This document shows, piece by piece, positions 36,601 through 47,831 of a stretch of 64,000 nucleotides of DNA. A program made the translations under genes and the position numbers. The notes under the pieces are model-generated. The model made no database searches and had not been told where the DNA came from. It saw nothing but the letters and a program-made list of their open reading frames with translations. Origin of the DNA: Piromyces finnis (taxonomy: Eukaryota; Neocallimastigomycota; Neocallimastigomycetes; Neocallimastigales; Neocallimastigaceae). Numbering within the stretch: the stretch's first letter is position 1; the number at the start of each line of letters is the position of its first letter. The stretch is taken from NCBI GenBank assembly GCA_002104945.1, contig MCFH01000008.1, positions 612,501-676,500 of the forward strand, read 5' to 3'.

Positions 36601-37830
36601 TTTATCTTCTTCTAAGTTCAAGTAATTTGGATCTGAAACATCCATAGTTGAATCACTATTTAGTGATGGTGTATTTAAAGTTTTTAATATGTTTATAATA
36701 TTACAATTGTCATTTTTATTATTGTTGTGAGAATTTGAAATTGTATTAGGATCTTGACTATTTATTATCGCAGAATTAAGTGAGGATATAGAGCCTGTGA
36801 TCAAGGAACTATCTTCAATACCTATTAGTGGCGGATGAATATTTTGTTTATCCGTTATATTATTCTTATATAGATCAGGATCAGAAACAAGATTCATAAC
36901 AACTTCATTATCAGTATTATCAGAAAATATTTCTGAGCTTAAAAGATCACTTAACTCACTTTTTTGTTCCATTCTTTTATTAATATCATTAGAGTGCATT
37001 ACAGTTCTTATAGGTGAACTAGATAGAATGTGCTCAACTAATTGATAATTAGGTATAGCATTACCTGGTATTGAATTATTATGAAGTCCTGGTGATAAAT
37101 TTGAATTTCTAATAGATAGAAGAGAATTGGTATCATTAGTAAGACTAATATTATTATTTCTATTATTCCTATTAGTATTAGCATTTGCTAAAGACAATGA
37201 AGAAGTGTTATTAATAAAATTTTTGGTATCATATACACTTGGGATTGTAGATAAAGATGTGTTTAAATTTATTAAATTGGTATTATTTGTTGCTTGCGAA
37301 ACTACTAAATTTAAATCATATGGATTAAATGAAATAAAGTTATTAGCAGTTGGTGTAGTACTTGGTATATTTGTATGAAGTGAATTTTGATTCACATTAA
37401 CATATGAATTAACACTTGTATTTGTTGCATTATTTTGAGGAAAATGATTAAATGAAGGATTTATATTAACAATATCATTGATATTCTTTGTAAGTGGCAG
37501 TAAAGAATTATTAATTGACGATAGTTCTGGTTCAGATGTAGTCAATAAATTTAAATTATTTTTAGAATTTAAATTCTTATTTAAAGAATCATATAAATTA
37601 TTATAATAATTTAAAAAAGAGTCTTTATCGTTCATTTCTGAAATTAAAGTTTTATTATCATTTTTTGACAATGAATTTAGATTTACGATAAAATTTTCTT
37701 TATTATCTAAATTAGATATATAAGATTCTATATTACTACTATCAAATCCTGTTATTTTATTGTTATTGTTTATTTCATCTAAATCTGTTTGCTTATTGTT
37801 TATATTATTAATTAAATTTTGATAATTCAT
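33634..37830 (-). CDS. SANT/Myb-domain protein resembling GON4L
   Basis: A single long exon of 1,398 residues from the ATG at 37830-37828; a TTG five codons upstream is not a credible start. The first ~600 residues are Asn/Ser-rich and disordered. Residues about 765-800 form a helical region (FSHEQINLLKEQMLQNFQI, AYAIEKELRGPDS). A SANT/Myb-like domain lies at about 950-1010 (RFLPIEDELLLAGLKRFG, DDWFSIRAYYLPTKTRKQLK, TRYKNLISRRTPESP). The last phrase resembles the GON4L/YARP SANT region, where a kinase-like run of Lys/Arg and the words KTxxQL and RxKNL are conserved. GON4L family proteins act in chromatin and transcription control. The C-terminus is Lys-rich. It is convergent with the RCK kinase gene. 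A different SANT family member cannot be ruled out without a search. Confidence 0.62.
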   Translation of the reverse strand: MNYQNLINNINNKQTDLDEINNNNKITGFDSSNIESYISNLDNKENFIVNLNSLSKNDNKTLISEMNDKDSFLNYYNNLYDSLNKNLNSKNNLNLLTTSEPELSSINNSLLPLTKNINDIVNINPSFNHFPQNNATNTSVNSYVNVNQNSLHTNIPSTTPTANNFISFNPYDLNLVVSQATNNTNLINLNTSLSTIPSVYDTKNFINNTSSLSLANANTNRNNRNNNISLTNDTNSLLSIRNSNLSPGLHNNSIPGNAIPNYQLVEHILSSSPIRTVMHSNDINKRMEQKSELSDLLSSEIFSDNTDNEVVMNLVSDPDLYKNNITDKQNIHPPLIGIEDSSLITGSISSLNSAIINSQDPNTISNSHNNNKNDNCNIINILKTLNTPSLNSDSTMDVSDPNYLNLEEDKDFYEFINSLNTKPLKPNINEISTCKNIEENSNHILSSSDTKLLNYSYINDTPLDTSGLSSNNTLYNSIPLSNNLSTSSTITSSYNHSSSLNNQQINQVLDLNLLNQSVPTVPNSTLSSSLILDPSSMISLSNKSTPQNTVPYYNFDNLKLIDQQQKHISDLILEDKKLDLDYCPSESDNDNDNDNMDEIEKSSESMPLSDELTYLLTDATLGLKDQNLTIDQVLKGVEDAPVFRRTRKNLSLKQFNMDSLDGMLSASLASNVNKLNIDKESIEYRRFCMDIAHGTKNISDDDDGEYNEQRNPTNDIDYTKSVSVEEIDDLFQDFIQDPNEINQNTTELKNDITIPNWVVDENHLFSHEQINLLKEQMLQNFQITAQAYAIEKELRGPDSVQAGHWKNQLIEMDQCKRWSDIQKEKYNNKFDEEVENNNKNEMDIMNDNNNTIKRKTCLNKSFFDIPGFDRLQQLFDIPYNISSTKSRQFSRNFSRQYSKSEVVKYRTADDIDKRVKFKSIVPVQLPESIEQMIEMYSDVFNPCLFPDVLRVRRGRMRFLPIEDELLLAGLKRFGDDDWFSIRAYYLPTKTRKQLKTRYKNLISRRTPESPVKDWYLEQFKPLIYLEREVIKSGTQVYEKSFRVIIRDIFPHQPEFLLKRTWDELATYGEINCSWEFKDSEPKKSKREIIRIGKQLKWRHRQCNQTLGNKKLNITNPCVYRLNDGNSVVFGSNADLKELDDQMAKARIQRGLPIDYDSFKVKSVKGNRLVLGNDKAVWVLPNQYVKSSKNNSNKMTKRKLEAVKLESKVNPSKFQKVGNTLSYSKSRSCNVLAKSSLNLSTTPISKNKGKNIYNKSKNIINKDLTIPKVSVVLTSSPMKNALMSSKIENHMKNPNQKIVKIYDTSNRFYTKGNKIQADLSTVTMNKDNEALFAPLIENVCDQVVSRVMDSIIAKMINESIEAIAIKKRSRKYLNSTSLNDFYSSSTSLKPTSFFLSLNN

Positions 37831-40767
37831 TTTATTATTATACAATTTATATTATTCTATTTCAATTCATAATAATATTTAAATGATTAATATGAAATAA
37901 AAAAAAATAAAAAAAAAGAAAAATAATTAAAATAAAAACAATCAAAATATATAATGTACAAAAATGTTAATTAAATAATAAGTTCTTAATTGGTAATGAG
38001 GAATATATATTTATTTTAATATTTCAAAATATAAATTAATTAAAACATTTCAAAATTATTACTATTAAAATCTGTTAAATGTGTATATTTTAAATAAAAA
38101 AAAAAAGCCACTACTTTATATTTTAAGAAATTTTGTTTTTTGTTTTACAACAATTACAAAAATGTTTAGTAATTGACATTTCTTTATTTTAATTTTAACA
38201 TTTTAATAGTAATATGATAATTTATTAAAACAATAAAATATCTTAAATTATAATTGATTAAACTAATTAAAAATAAATATTAATATTAATAGAAAGTTAA
38301 TGTATTCAACTTTTGAAATATATATTATATAATTTTTATAATTTTTGTTGTTGTAAATATATCTATAATTTTATACCAAAAAAAAAAAAAAAAAAAAAAG
38401 AAGATAATAAAAATAAAAATAATAAATTAAAATTGTTGGTTTTAATTTTTTTTTTTTTTTTTTTTTTTTTTTCAAAAGGTTTTTCAATAATTAATTTATT
38501 TTATTAATATATAATATATTATATTATTCATTCACATAAATTACACATAATTTAATACTTGCATTTCAAAATTTAATATATAGTTAAAAATATTCATTGT
38601 CACATCATGTAAAATATAAAAAATATATATAATAAAATTTATTGTCCATATAATCCAATAAAAGTAAAGTAGAAAAATAATAATAAAAATAGCAAGTAAT
38701 AAATAACGCTAATATTTTATTTTATATATTATTTTAATACTAATATTATTAATAGTATTTTGTATTTAATAATAATAGTAGCATTGTATTTTTATATTAA
38801 TATTTATGATATAAAGACATTTTCATTTTATTGAATATAAAAATAAGTGTTGAAATAATACATAAAGAAATAGTATAATTTTATTAAACTATTATTCTTT
38901 CAATATTCATTTATTATATCCTAAAAGTCATATTTCATAATCTATAAAATAATAATTTTTAGAATAATATAAATAGTAGAAAATATTTGCTTTAATTACC
39001 ATGTTCTTTGTTTAAATCAAGTTTATTAAACCTCTTTTAATTGACAAAAATATTAATTATATACTGAATATTTTACAAATATATATATTAAATTGCCCTT
39101 AAAAAAAAAAAAGAATGAAAAAAAAATAGTAATAGCAATAATATATATTATTTAATCTTATAATAATAATATAGGTTTCTTGTTATTATATACTAAATAT
39201 ACTTAACTACTATAAAAATCTAAAATTTTATGTGTTGACTTTAATCAAAATAATAAATGATGTTATTACTCACTTCATATAAAAAAATATATATTAAAAA
39301 AAAAAAAAAGAGAGATGGAATTTAAAAATACTTTATTACTATATATTAAAATGCATTTTGATGTTTTATATTATAAATATAAATATTTTAATTGTAAATT
39401 TTATAAATATATTTAAGATAATTTATTAATTAAAAGAAAGAAAGGATAATCATTTATAAATCTATTGAAATACTTTTATTTTAATAAAAAGATATTAGTA
39501 TAAGCTTATCTCCAAATAAGCATAATAAAACAACAATAATAAAATGTTTTTTTTTTATTTATTTTATTAATTGTATCATAGAAATTTCTATTATATTATG
39601 TCCTACATTTTTTTTTTATTATTAATATAGGATTTTATATATCAAATATAATACATTATTACCTACATAAAATTGTTTATTTTCCAATAATATTTTTTTA
39701 TTATTTAATATTAAACTTTATTAAATAATGAAAAATATTAATAATAATTAACACCAACAAAATAAATACCACTAGTGAACCACAGAATAATATGATAATA
39801 AGTAATAAAAAAAAAGTTAAGTTTGCTTATTTTAAAGTCATAGTTATATTTTAATAATAATATTTATATTTTTTCTATTTCAAAAATTTTAATTAATACA
39901 AAATAAATATATATTGAATATTATTTTTATTTTATTCTTATATGATTGATGATTAATTCCTACTATTATTTTTATTTTTTCCTATTTTATTGAATGGAAA
40001 TAAATTTTTATTATAAATCGTAATTATTAATATTATAACATTTATAATAATTGTTTTTATTATCATTACATATATTTTTTTTATCAAATAAAAAAAAATA
40101 AAAACAAAAAAAATAATATATAATAATTACTTTAAAAAATATAAAATAAAAAAAAACACTAGAAAATTGAAAATTGATTTGAAACTTTATAAAATAAAAA
40201 GAAAATACAATATAGTAAAATATACTATTATATTCTTTTTATTTATTCTTTATTTTTATTTATGAAAATTAATGTTTTAAAAATAAAAACAATTTTTTTG
40301 TAATTTATAATTTTAAATATTATCATCAATCACAAAACAAAGATTTATTGAAAACAATATAATAAAAATAATACTTATAAATAAAACATTTTATCATTCA
40401 TTCAAAGAAATAAAAAGAATAGTTTTAAATAATAAATATAATATTTTTAAAATAACATAATAGTAAATCAAAGATTACTATAATAATAAATATATAATCA
40501 ATATATTTTCATAATAAAAAATAAAGTAAGAATAAATGAAATAAATAATAAATTATAATAGTATTGAAATATTAAATTCTTCCTTTTATATATAAATTAT
40601 ATACTAATAATATTTCCAAAAAAAAAAAATAAAATTTATCCCGAAAATTATTGTTATATAATAATAAAACCTATATTTAGTAACAATTATATCTATACAT
40701 CAGTTGTTATATTTTACTCCTTTATTATTTTACATATATATCCATATTTAAATAATTAGTAAAGAAA
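37831..40767. other. 2.9-kb divergent spacer, no gene seen
   Basis: This AT-rich stretch separates the SANT gene (-) from GDT1 (+), so both promoters must lie here. It includes adjacent A and T tracts at about 38379-38399 and 38448-38472 that could pair into a long A/T hairpin. Short open frames here are low-complexity and not credible as genes. Confidence 0.6.
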
Positions 40768-41965
40768 ATGGTAAAAAAAAAATTATTATTAAAAGTTAAA
40801 AATGATATTTTTATTATGTTTATATAATTCATTTTTTTTTATAAAAAAATAAAAATATTAATTAAATCTGTAAACTATATTATATGTCATAAATATTACA
40901 TTTTATTCTATATATATTGTTTCTTTTAAATGCTAGTCTGACGCTACTACTGAACCACAAACAGGTTTTAGTGCCTTCATTGCAGGTTTTGCTATGATTA
41001 TGGTATCTGAAATGGGGGACAGAACTTTTTTAAGTAATTGTGTTATGGCCATGAAACATGATAGAAAGTTAGTTTTCTTTTCTGCTATGTCTGCTTTAGC
41101 ACTTATGGCTATTCTTTCAGCTATTTTAGGTTATAGTTTACCTGCTCTTTTATCAAAGAAATATACCCAATATTTAGCTATTGTCTTATTTATTTTCTTT
41201 GGTTACAGAATGATAATGGAAGCTAAAGAAATGTCACATAATCAAGCTGAAGAAGAATTAGAAGAAGTCAATAAACAACTTATTGGAGGTAATGATGAAT
41301 TACATAAATTAGATGAATTAGAAAGTGGTGGTTATGTTGTTGAACCAGTTAAACAAACTTCTGGTTGGATCAACTTAGTTAACTATATCTTCTCACCAAC
41401 CTTTGTTCAAATATTTACTATTACTTTCCTTGCCGAGGTAAATTAGATAAATTATAAGTTGATAATATATATATTAAAATAAATACTTTTTTTATATAAT
41501 ATTCATTACAAAAAATGAAAGTTATCAATATTTATTATTATATAAAAATTATTTATTAACTATTTTTATAATATTGACATATTATTTAAAATTAATTATG
41601 ATTATAAAGTGGGGAGATCGTTCACAAATTGGTACTATTATCTTAGCAGCATCTTCCGATGTAAGTTTAATAATAAAAAAAAAACTAATTTTATAAAAAA
41701 CATTTTAGGTATTTAATGTTTTTCTTTTCTCTTTTCTATTTATTAAAACAACACTTTACATATTGAATGAATATAGTATCCAATCAATGTTATTTTAGGT
41801 ACAATCATTGGACATGGTATTTGTACTGCATTAGCTGTTGTTTGCGGTAAATTATTAGCTCAAAAGATTTCTGTGAAGACTGTTACATTCTTTGGTGGTT
41901 GTCTCTTCTTATTATTTGGTTTATATACTTTAGTAGAAGCTGTCTTTTTCCCAGAAGAAGAATAA
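40768..41965 (+). CDS. GDT1: GDT1/TMEM165-type Mn2+/Ca2+:H+ transporter
   Basis: Exons 40768-40770 (ATG alone), 40937-41437, 41610-41660 and 41777-41965 give 247 residues. The family moves Mn2+ or Ca2+ into the Golgi lumen and supports glycosylation. Both hallmark E-x-G-D-[KR]-[ST] motifs are present: EMGDRT at 26-31 and EWGDRS at 168-173, the latter split by an intron right after the Glu. About six membrane helices are visible in two similar halves, with an acidic, hydrophilic loop between them. The second exon has an in-frame stop directly before it (the TAG of its acceptor), so an upstream start exon is required. A one-codon exon, ATG/GTAAAA, fits frame and gives MSDATTEPQTGF. A longer unseen first exon with a signal sequence is possible. 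Confidence 0.85.
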
Positions 41966-43059
41966 AAAAATTGACATTTAAAATAACGCTATGAAATAAA
42001 ATTAATATATATATATATAGAATTAGACAAAATTTATAATGTTAATACAAAAAAAAGTAATAATAATAATAAAAGAAAATAGATAATTCTTATAATTAAT
42101 TATATAAAGTATATAGTAACTACTTTGTAAAATAAATAAATTTATTTTAATTTTTATTTTATTTTTTAAATATTATCACACCAGATTAATATATGTTCAG
42201 TTCATCTTTATATTCTATCTATTTCATTTATTTTATTAATAAAATCATATTAAATAATTAAATATATAAAAATAATGCATATATGCAATATAATAAGAGA
42301 AAAAAAAAAATAAGAAAAAAATTCAATAAATAAAATTAATGGGTTTTTTATTTAAAAAGAATAATAATAAATAGTATTTAGTGTATACTTTTTCAAAAAG
42401 GATGATTAAAAAATTTTAAATACATTAATTATAATAATTAGAAAAAAAAAAAAAATATTTAAAAAAATATTAAAATAAAATTTATTTTTAATTTTATATA
42501 TAATAATAATGCTTTTTATAAAATATAGAAATGTACAAGTACACATTTCTCAATTTATCTCAGCCTTTAAACACAATAAATATTATTATCTAAAACCATT
42601 GTTACCAACTTAAAATGAATATTGGTGAATAAAAAATAAATTATTTCAATATAAAAAAAGATAATAATGATAAGTTTTTGTATTAATATGATAATCTTAT
42701 CAATAGGATAAAATTTAAAAAATAAAAATATCATTTATATAATAATAAATTTCCTATATAAAGTAAAGGTTTTTCTTTTATATTTTTTCTAAAAATTATT
42801 TATTTATTTTAATGTTTTTATATTATATATATTTATTTTATATATTAATAAAGTTTGAGGTTTTACTTATAATAAAAAATAAATAATAACATCTATGTAT
42901 ATAGAGTTTTTTGCAATCGAGAGTTATAACATATGTTTATAAATTTTCATAAATAAATAAAAAATAAAATTCTATTCATTATCACTAAAAGTTTACAAAT
43001 AATGCTGTATTGTATTTTAAAACCATAAAAGCATTTTATGATCTTAAGGGTTATAATTG

Positions 43060-43090
<31 letters not shown>

Positions 43091-43841
43091 AATTAAAAAT
43101 ATATATATATATATTAATATAATAACATAAATATATTGGAAATATAAAAAAAAAATATATAATTATAAAAATAATAAAATCACAGTTTTATTATTTTTTG
43201 TTTTTTAAAACTGTATTTTTTATAGATATAATAATAAATACTAATTAATAATAATAATATTTATTATAGAAAATTTCTGAAGAATCAACAATAAAAGAAT
43301 AACTTAATGAAAATAAATAAAATTATTAAAACGGTGTTAGATTTAATGGGAAAGAAATTATATGATTCTCTCATTGTTGTTAATTACTAATTGTTGTTCT
43401 TTAAAAATAAATAATTCCCCAAAGTGAATAAACTTTTCAGTTATTAAATATTAAGTGTTAAAAAAATAGCATTTTTAATAAATATATCAATAGTAACGAA
43501 TAGCAATGATTGAATGATTGTAATAACTTTAAAATTAAATGGATATATGATGAATTGATGAATATTTTATAATTGATTATATTTATTTGTTTTTAAGTTT
43601 ATCAATTTTATAGAATTAACATAAATTTGAGACTGTTTTTTTATCACTTGACGACGTTGTATTCAAAACTTTGGTGATTGTATTTACAATGGTATTGCTG
43701 AAAAAAATAAATATTAATTGGATATATCTATTAATAAAACTATATTCTGCATATTTTTTTATAAAAAAAAATAAATTGTTAATTATAAACTTATACTTGA
43801 ATTCTATTTTTTTTTTTTTTTTTTTTTAATATTTTCTTTTA
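41966..43841. other. Convergent spacer with a short hairpin
   Basis: AT-rich DNA between the 3' ends of GDT1 (+) and the GATA factor (-). A perfect inverted repeat, AGAAATGT and ACATTTCT with an 8-base loop, lies at 42527-42550. TA and poly-A/T runs occur elsewhere. No gene seen. Confidence 0.55.
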
Positions 43842-46800
43842 TTAATAGTCATCAATAAAAGAATAATTAATAGAATTAAAAAGATCATGTTCGGAGAAAA
43901 AGTCCATATGTTCTCTTACTAATGGATTAGATAAGAGATTATTGTTAGCTGCAGAAGTAGTAGCATTCTCAGTGCTTTCCTGGGTTGTTAAAGTTTCCGC
44001 AGCTGTAGTAGTAGTAGGTTGATTGCCAGATAATGAAATTAAGTAATTATAATCGGTTGTGGAACTACCAATATTATGATTAGAATCATCCGATATACTG
44101 GAATTTGACGTGGAGTCTAAAGTGGTAATACCTGGTAAATGAAATGGTGGATTTACTAAGGATGGCATTTTTGTCTTAGCAATATTACTAAGGGTAAGTT
44201 CTTGTCCAGCAGTAGTAGTGCCGAAGGAAAGATTTAAATAATTATTCATAATAGTCTTGGAAGTAGCTGGATCCTCTGAATCAATTTTCATACCATCATC
44301 TGCATCGCCTAATAAACTTTTTTTATTCGTTATTGGAGAATTATTAAGGTTCATACTGCTAGCACCACTACTAGGTTGGTTTGATACTGGTGTTATATAA
44401 TCAGACATGATAATGCTATCATTAAAACTACCATCGTAGCCAAATCCAGCATTAACAGTAGAAGGTGTTATAGTTGACATGGCAGGATCTGCTAAACTAT
44501 TCATGGTAGTTAATAAGGAAGACGCGTTTAAAGAAGATGTTGTAATATCCTGATCCATTCGATCAGTAAAATTATTAACTGATGCATCTGAAGAATTAGG
44601 ATTTTGAGAATTTACAAGTTGTAAAAGCTGTTTTAATACTTGTTCCTGATTTTGACCTTTATTTTGATTTAATAATTCTTGAAGTTTAGTTACATCTATA
44701 AGATTATTGGAAATATTAGTGGTACTGGTTGTAGGTGTTGTATTCATGTTATTTGTAGATGATGTATTGAAAAGGGAAGTTGTTGTTGCAGTAGTTGATG
44801 ATACATTGGAATTAGTAGAATTAGTCGGTTTAGCCTTTTTTAAAAGTTGCTCTAATTGCATTTTTTTAAGATCAACTAAACTTTGAATTTGAGAATAAAA
44901 AGAATCTGAATTCATTATATCATTAATCGTATAATCACTGCGTTCAACCTTTTGAATAGTATTTTCAAGGGTTAATAATTGTTGCATCTTTTGTAAAAGT
45001 TGATCAGAACTTTGTAAAGCTTCTATTGACATGCTATCAGAAAGCTTTGAATTTGTATTTGGAGTTGCAGTAGTAGAAGTAGTATTAACAGTACTAGTAC
45101 TAGTTCCACTGGTCATTTTTAAAAGTCTCTTAAGATTATTGATATCATTAAAATTCATCATTGCTGAATTAGTAGAATCTCGACTAGCGGATGCTGGAAT
45201 GATAATACTATCCTTTGATGTACTTTGATTAAGATTAATTTTATTTAAATTACTAGTACTAGAAAGGGTATTTGATGTATCTTTAGTAGATCCATTTAAG
45301 ATATTTCCTGGGGAATTTTTTGTTGCTGTTGCTAGAAAAGATGGATTATTTAATCCTAGTGAAGTAGCGATTGAAGACAACGAATTTTTAGAACTAAGAG
45401 ATAAAGACGTTGTTGTTGGCAAGGTTTGATTTGGTAATAAAGAACTATTAATAGAATTTATTGTTGATAAAGTTGATGTTGTTGTTATAGCGGATTGAGA
45501 ATGTCCTGAAGAAGGTGTAGAAGTTATTGGATTTGGAGCAATAGCATGCATTTTAGTATTTAAATTATTTTGGGAATTAGTACTAGAAGCAAAAACTGCC
45601 TTTGTGGAACCTAAAATAATATTATTAATTTATATATCAATATTTATCAATATTTCACAATTACAAATATCACTGTATTTAACAAAAATATTATCTTATT
45701 AATAAATTAAATTAAATCTTACTTCTAGAACCTTTCACAGAAGAATCTAAAGAATTTTTTGAATACTTCGTTTCCAAAAGTACATCACGTTTTCCACTAC
45801 GATTACGTTTACGAATAATATCTGTTTTCATACTAATTGGTCTTACTACACCATGTAATTTATAAAATAGACCACAAGCATTACATAAAGATTCACCATT
45901 GGCATTTCTACGCCATAATGGTGTTTTTGTAGTACCACAATTGGAACATACAATATTACCTGCCTCCCCATTAGCCTTTTTGGAATTAAGACGACGTTTA
46001 ATTGGTTTACCATTAGCACTCTTTGTTTTATCACCCTTGGTAGTAGACTTAGAATTTGTAGCACTTGAGGATGTAGAATTGGATTTTTGTGAAGAAATAG
46101 ATTTTATGGAAGTTCCATCTATATTTTGTGTATTAATAGCTTTATTATCAATCAACATAGAGTTTGTATTTGCGGAAGTTGTTGGAAATGAAATAGATGC
46201 TGATTTTATCGGTAGATTTGGAGTAGTATTTATTTTTTTAGTTGGGGCAACAAATGAATCATTCATAGTTGATGACGGTGATGAGCTAAAAATACCAGTA
46301 GAAGTTGGTATGCTGTTAAGAGGATTAGATTGTTTAGATCCAGATTGAAAGGTATGGTTTAATATACTAGCCTTGTTTGATGGTGGATACTTATTATTAG
46401 ATTTAAAGAATTGATTTTTTGATAGAGAAGATAAATTATTTTCAGTTTTAATAATATTTGCATTTTTAGATAATGGATTAGTTTTTGAAAGTGGAGCAGA
46501 AAATTGAGTTCTAAAGTATTCTAAATTCGTTAATGGTAATGACATATTATCATTAACAGCTAAATTATCAAAAGCCATAAATTGCTTCATCCATTCATCA
46601 CCATCAAGATTAGAAGTATACGAAGCTGATTGTTGAGAATTATAACTTAGGTTATCATTAATAACAGTATTGAAAGAAGAATAACTGTCTGCATCTGTTG
46701 TATTGTTACGCATTTCCATAAATAACGAATTGCTTTTCATTGACCCTAGTACATTTTTTGAATTAGTTTCATCTTCTTTTTTAATATTAAGTTCAATCTT

Positions 46801-47831
46801 TGATATATCAAATGGCATATTAAGAGATTCATTAAGACTTTCAGTCATTAAAGCATCACCAGGAATAATAGCACTTTTATTGCTCTTTGTTAATATATAA
46901 TAAATATAATATAATTATTTATAAAATATTAATAACATATTATCTAATATTATATTTTTATTCATTTTTTATTTATTTAAAAGTTTTATTATAAATTTTT
47001 TTCTTTTACTAATAAATGATGTATATCTTTTTTTTTTTACTTTTTTTTACTAATATATATTAGTAATAAATGAAAAAAAAAAAAAGTAATAATAATAATA
47101 ATAATGTTGTTCTGATATTTTGCATTACAATTACAATTGTACATTTATTTATTTTAATTTTTCTGTATTTTATTATTGGTTAAAAATAAAATTTTTGTAT
47201 TTGCTCGACGTTTTGTATTTAAAATAGGGTATAATTATGTATATTATGTATATAAATATAATTATATTAAATCTTAAAAAAATAATAAAAAAAGACTTAC
47301 TATTGATGGCAACTGAGGTATTTTTTCTAATTGATTTGTTTGCTTTACAATATCATTCATTCGTACACTGAAATTTATTTTTTCCTTGGTTAATGTTGGA
47401 GTTTTTCGTACGTCTGATGTCACTGTATACTCCATAGCATCAGAATTACTTACTGTCGAAGAAATTGGAGTTGTTATATTACTTAAATCTGGAATGTTTG
47501 TTTTAAAACCCTTTTTATAATTCATTATACGCCAAGACAAATTTTCAAGACGTTCGCCATTTGGTAAAACATCTTTAGATTTAGTAAAAAGTTTCCATGC
47601 ATCTATTGATTCATTTTTAAGTTGAGTTTTACTTGTAATACATTGAATGAGTTCATCATTTAATACACCGGCTTTTATTAATTGTTCTTGATAAAGTTGT
47701 GATATACTTTTAGATTTTGGTGTAACATCTCCTTTCTGTATATTTGTATTTATTTCATTATCTTGTTGTGAAATATCCAATAATAACTTTAATAATATGG
47801 TTCTATCATTATTTTGAGCTACCAAAGCCAT
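43842..47831 (-). CDS. GATA zinc-finger transcription factor, AreA/NIT2-like
   Basis: Exons 47831-47301, 46884-45723 and 45610-43842 join in frame to 1,153 residues. The N-terminus has the domain found in fungal nitrogen-regulatory GATA factors (residues about 76-105, including [20 protein letters not shown] and LSWRIMNY). The single finger at about 490-514 is CSNC, then 17 residues, then CNAC, containing [18 protein letters not shown]. It is followed by a basic region with IRKRNR, the usual fungal type that binds HGATAR. The rest is Ser/Thr/Asn-rich and disordered, with an acidic end (SFIDDY). Proteins with this layout activate genes for use of secondary nitrogen sources. Without splicing each part looks like a separate ORF, but frame and GT-AG sites (donors GTAAGT and GTAAGA) support one gene. 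A GATA factor with another role is possible. Confidence 0.9.

Noticed and set aside
33634-37845. SANT gene start at TTG 37845
   Set aside because: An ATG five codons downstream (37830) is the natural start.
38313-38507. 64-codon open frame between A and T tracts
   Set aside because: Composed of poly-Lys and poly-Phe from homopolymer runs.
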